A stretch of DNA of 64,000 bases from Flavobacteriales bacterium (GTDB lineage: Bacteria; Bacteroidota; Bacteroidia; UBA10329): the NCBI GenBank assembly GCA_018402015.1, contig JAGYJL010000004.1, forward strand, positions 1-64,000, given 5' to 3'. This document shows, one piece after another, positions 61,256 through 64,000 of this stretch. Under the pieces are notes generated by a model. It ran no database searches, had not been told where the DNA came from, and saw only the letters and a program-made list of their open reading frames with translations. Numbering within the stretch: the stretch's first letter is position 1; each line of letters opens with the position of its first letter. The translations under genes and the position numbers were made by a program.

Positions 61256-62179
61256 TCACTTCAGCCAAACAATCTTGCTGAAGATCCATGCAGGATGCTT
61301 TGGAGGAATGGTGGAAGTTTGAAATTGAAGGTTTTCAAGAATCGATTTCAGCTCATTGCTCTTTTCCTCGTTCATGGCATTGGTTGCAAGGTCGTAAATC
61401 GTTGTGTTGCGCCACTCGGTATGGCCGCTTACATCCAATTTGAATTCAATTTCCATCCTGAACTTTGCTTCATTCGGAATTGTTTTTTCAATTTTCAGTA
61501 AGGCGGAAACGGCATCTATCAAACTTCCACCGGACTTTGTTTGAGGAAAAGACTGAGGAAAGTATTCTTCAGAAGAATATTCTACTCGGTAAGGCGCATT
61601 TGGCAGCGAGTAGTAATTCTGATGAAAGTGATTGGCTCCATCTCCTGTGTAAATGTGAAACAGTTGATTCAGGTCGAAAACGGCCAATGTCGGCTTATCG
61701 AACGAGAGATACAGTCTGTCTTCCGTAATGTAGAACGGATGAGTAGCCATTTGGTGGTAGATGCTATCGTTCCGCAGCCAACCGCTTGTTGGAAGACGGT
61801 CTCTGCTTTTTGCAGAAACCAGTTCGTAATGAACAAGTCGCTCTAACTGAGCCGTGTCAAACTTCTTTCCGTTCCTGTACATACTCAATAGGCTATGATC
61901 CAATGGTTCCTTGTCTTTTTCAGAAACTAGGTGAGCAATGGTTTGGCCGTTATTGCTTAATGCCACCCAACCATTGAGGAATTCCTCAAGTTGATAAACG
62001 GTATCGCCATCCTGTTTATGAATGACGTAGGTAATACCTTCTGAATTGTCTAGATCGTGCGAGAACGTAAGTGAGATCAGCTTGTAAGTTCCGACCTCAT
62101 TCATCAATTCGTACGACACACTTTTGTGCTGAGCTTTGGATAGAAAAGGTATCAGAATGAGAACAAGAACAAGTCGCAT
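61256..62179 (-). CDS. Exported protein of unknown function
   Basis: A 307-residue protein with signal MRLVLVLILIPFLSKA starting at the ATG complementary to 62177-62179; a frame extension of eight codons is possible. The mature part is rich in beta-strand-like segments (ITYVIHKQDGDTVYQLEEFLNGW, LYLSFDKPTLAVFDLNQLFH) with no motif I recognise. The end, KIEKTIPNEAKFRMEIEFKLDVSGH, suggests a compact beta domain of the kind seen in TonB-C-like or energy-transducer proteins, but this is a guess. No partner gene. Confidence 0.65.
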   Translation of the reverse strand: MRLVLVLILIPFLSKAQHKSVSYELMNEVGTYKLISLTFSHDLDNSEGITYVIHKQDGDTVYQLEEFLNGWVALSNNGQTIAHLVSEKDKEPLDHSLLSMYRNGKKFDTAQLERLVHYELVSAKSRDRLPTSGWLRNDSIYHQMATHPFYITEDRLYLSFDKPTLAVFDLNQLFHIYTGDGANHFHQNYYSLPNAPYRVEYSSEEYFPQSFPQTKSGGSLIDAVSALLKIEKTIPNEAKFRMEIEFKLDVSGHTEWRNTTIYDLATNAMNEEKSNELKSILENLQFQTSTIPPKHPAWIFSKIVWLK

Positions 62180-62218
62180 TTGAATTGATTTTGAACTCAG
62201 CATGACAAAAATTATACC

Positions 62219-63397
62219 CTATGTGAAGGCGTTGAACCCGGTCACATCCATTCCAGTAATGAGCAAATGGATGTCGTGCGTGCCTTCGTAGGTCACAACG
62301 CTTTCCAAATTCATCATGTGGCGCATGATCGGATATTCGCCTGTAATGCCCATTCCGCCAAGCATTTGGCGTGCTTCACGAGCAGTTCGCAGAGCAATTT
62401 CAACGTTGTTCCTTTTAGCCATGGAAATCTGCTGCGGAGAAGCGCGATGGTCGTTTTTCAAAACTCCTAAACGCCAAACCAACAACTGAGCCTTGGTGAT
62501 CTCGGTGATCATTTCGGCCAATTTCTTCTGTTGGAGCTGGAAACTTCCGATCGGTTTTCCGAACTGGATACGTTCTTTGGAATAACGCAAAGCGGTATCG
62601 TAGCAATCGAGTGCCGAACCCAATGCGCCCCAAGCAATGCCGTAGCGAGCAGAGTTCAAACAGCTCAACGGCCCTTTCAGTCCGCGGATATCTGGGAAAA
62701 GATTTTCCTTCGGAACCTTCACATTATCGAACACCAACTCGCCAGTGGCTGACGCACGCAAACTCCACTTTCCGTGGGTGGTTGGCGTGGTGAACCCTTC
62801 CATTCCACGTTCTACTACAAGACCGCGGATGGTTCCTTCTTCATCCTTTGCCCAAACAACTGCAATGTCTGCAAACGGGGCATTACTGATCCACATTTTG
62901 GCTCCGTTAAGAATAACGTGGTCGCCAGCATCTTTAAAGTTGGTAACCATTCCGTTTGGGTTAGAACCGTGGTCTGGTTCGGTAAGCCCGAAGCAACCCA
63001 ACAATTCTCCGGTGGCCAAACGTGGCAGCCATTTCTGCTTCTGAGCTTCTGTTGCATAGCTCCAAATTGGAAACATGACCAATGAACTTTGAACAGATGC
63101 CGTGCTTCGTAGTCCGCTATCGCAACGCTCCAATTCCTGCATAATGATACCGTAGGATATTTGGTCCAAGCCTGGTCCACCGTACTCTTGAGGGATATAA
63201 GGTCCGAATGCCCCTATCTCGCCTAAACCAGGAAGCAAGTGGCGCGGGAACTCGGCTTTTTGAGCGTATTCTTCAATGATCGGTGATACGTTCTGCTTTA
63301 CCCAACTTCTAACGGTCTCTCTAATGAGTTTATGTTCTTCGGTAAGGAGTTCGTCAATGAGGTAGTAATCGTGTCCTTGATATCTATCGTCAGCCAT
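62219..63397 (-). CDS. gcdH: Glutaryl-CoA dehydrogenase-like acyl-CoA dehydrogenase
   Basis: FAD enzyme that converts glutaryl-CoA to crotonyl-CoA in lysine and tryptophan catabolism. The 392-residue product follows the GCDH pattern closely: RSTASVQSSLVMFPIW (with the substrate-binding Arg), GELLGCFGLTEPDHGSNP, GKWSLRASATGELVFDNV, LNSARYGIAWGALG, and the catalytic Glu in VVTYEGTHDIH. The ATG complementary to 63395-63397 (MADDRYQGH) is chosen over one seven codons upstream that lies in the promoter. It is a single gene. Confidence 0.93.
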   Translation of the reverse strand: MADDRYQGHDYYLIDELLTEEHKLIRETVRSWVKQNVSPIIEEYAQKAEFPRHLLPGLGEIGAFGPYIPQEYGGPGLDQISYGIIMQELERCDSGLRSTASVQSSLVMFPIWSYATEAQKQKWLPRLATGELLGCFGLTEPDHGSNPNGMVTNFKDAGDHVILNGAKMWISNAPFADIAVVWAKDEEGTIRGLVVERGMEGFTTPTTHGKWSLRASATGELVFDNVKVPKENLFPDIRGLKGPLSCLNSARYGIAWGALGSALDCYDTALRYSKERIQFGKPIGSFQLQQKKLAEMITEITKAQLLVWRLGVLKNDHRASPQQISMAKRNNVEIALRTAREARQMLGGMGITGEYPIMRHMMNLESVVTYEGTHDIHLLITGMDVTGFNAFT

Positions 63398-63415
63398 GTT
63401 TATTGCTTTGGTGGG

Positions 63416-63423
63416 CAAATGTA
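63416..63423 (-). promoter_or_regulatory. -7 promoter element TACATTTG before gcdH
   Basis: Perfect TAnnTTTG match on the minus strand, 18 nt before the gcdH ATG. Confidence 0.5.
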
Positions 63424-63573
63424 GAAAAAGCCTATGTTGGAAATTGTCTTAATTCAGGCAACCCGAACGTAGATTAATGGTCTATTGTTCGAACCTTTTT
63501 GAACATTGTCCGTAAGGCGATGTTTTGTCAGTCATCCAATTCTAATTTCGTAAAACCATTTAAAACAAATTAT

Positions 63574-64000
63574 ATGAAGAAGAAGTTTACCATCGCCTTA
63601 TCGTTGCTATTGATGACCGGAATGGTCTATGATTACAATATGCGAACGGTTCAATCGAGTAGTTCAGGTGCTCCAAACGGTTATACTGGAGATCCTGCTG
63701 TTAACAATGGAGCTACATGTGGTTCTGGAGGCGGATGCCACGGAAGTCAGCCAGGTACCCCATCTGGAAACGAGTCTTCTATGATAACCTCCAATATTCC
63801 TCAAGCAGGATACGTTGCCGGACAGACCTATGATATGACTGTTTCTGTATCTGGTGGTGGTAATAAATTTGGGTTTTCGCTTTCTGCTCAAGGAAACGCG
63901 GGTTCGCTTATCGCTTCCTCTTCTACGCAGCTCAATGGAAGCGGTAACTTCGTTACGCACACCTTTAGTTCAAATACGGGTTCTGGTGGCCGATCTTGGA
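63574..64000 (+). CDS. Choice-of-anchor V domain exported protein, N-terminal part (runs off the window)
   Basis: An open frame from the ATG at 63574 to the window end, 142 codons. The signal is MKKKFTIALSLLLMTGMVY. Then come GAPNGYTGDPAVNNGATC and GGGCHGSQPG, the Cys-containing start typical of choice-of-anchor V (Reeler-like) proteins, which usually end in a T9SS sorting tail. The following NIPQAGYVAGQTYDMTVSVS and FGFSLSAQ strands fit the same beta-sandwich. The C-terminus is not in the window. Surface localisation is expected. Confidence 0.8.
   Translation, partial: MKKKFTIALSLLLMTGMVYDYNMRTVQSSSSGAPNGYTGDPAVNNGATCGSGGGCHGSQPGTPSGNESSMITSNIPQAGYVAGQTYDMTVSVSGGGNKFGFSLSAQGNAGSLIASSSTQLNGSGNFVTHTFSSNTGSGGRSW

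Noticed and set aside
1-64000. tRNA, rRNA, CRISPR, insertion sequence or prophage features
   Set aside because: Looked for repeats, cloverleaf-like CCA ends, transposase motifs and phage genes by eye; nothing convincing. A covariance-model search would be decisive for RNAs.

Overview
The window looks like a chromosomal segment of a marine-type member of Bacteroidota, probably Flavobacteriales. Reasons seen in the sequence: the gene order ftsX - DUF3098 - uppP - truB - queA; three genes with type IX secretion (T9SS) sorting tails; a CcoN-CcoO fusion in the cbb3 oxidase cluster; lipoproteins with the motif DIVKRRYRPGFHV; near absence of Shine-Dalgarno sites; and repeated -7 elements of the form TAnnTTTG close upstream of start codons. 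Genes are packed tightly with many 1-4 nt overlaps. I saw no tRNA, rRNA, CRISPR, insertion sequence or prophage.

Layout. 1-6.4 kb: start of leuS (cut by the window edge), then ftsX, DUF3098, uppP, truB, queA, ispD and a D,D-carboxypeptidase (cell envelope and tRNA modification). 6.4-12.9 kb: a DUF4468-like secreted protein, an amidohydrolase, rlmN, a polyprenyl synthase, a YqeY-like protein, an alpha/beta hydrolase and a secreted metalloprotease. 12.8-13.87 kb: a wrecked stretch holding the frameshifted T9SS tail of the metalloprotease and a heavily broken NAD(P)-binding oxidoreductase gene. 13.9-22.6 kb: DUF983, an ABC-F ATPase, two tandem paralogous lipoproteins, a DUF2064 protein, a ceramidase homologue, gmhA and comM. 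22.6-35.6 kb: a PAS histidine kinase, a receiver-CRP fusion regulator, the copper ATPase ccoI, ccoS, ccoNO, ccoQ, ccoP, ccoG, ccoH, a DsbD/TauE-like membrane protein and hemN, all on one strand. 35.6-44.2 kb (minus strand): a large hybrid kinase, proline dehydrogenase, an outer-membrane gene pair, purE and purK. 44.3-54.7 kb: hpt, adk, obgE, a T9SS cargo protein, an MlaEF-type ABC pair, feoAB, a SprT-like protein, an aminotransferase and a mannose-1-phosphate guanylyltransferase. 54.7-64 kb: fumC, a secreted esterase, arsC, prfB, recX, an MFS transporter, gcdH and the start of a choice-of-anchor V protein.

Most striking system: the respiratory block looks like a compressed FixL-FixJ-FixK circuit. 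A soluble PAS kinase is followed at zero distance by a receiver fused to a CRP-type DNA-binding protein, then by every gene needed to build a cbb3 oxidase. Two near-identical operator-like sites (TCTGACAAnnnTCAGTTTT) lie before ccoI and before ccoS, each centred exactly 58.5 bp from the end of a promoter-like TTTG. Other points of note are terminator hairpins that touch or overlap the next start codon (ispD, obgE and the gene after fumC), promoters placed so close to the ATG that leaderless mRNAs are expected, and a ceramidase homologue with Thr where the known enzyme has its Ser nucleophile.
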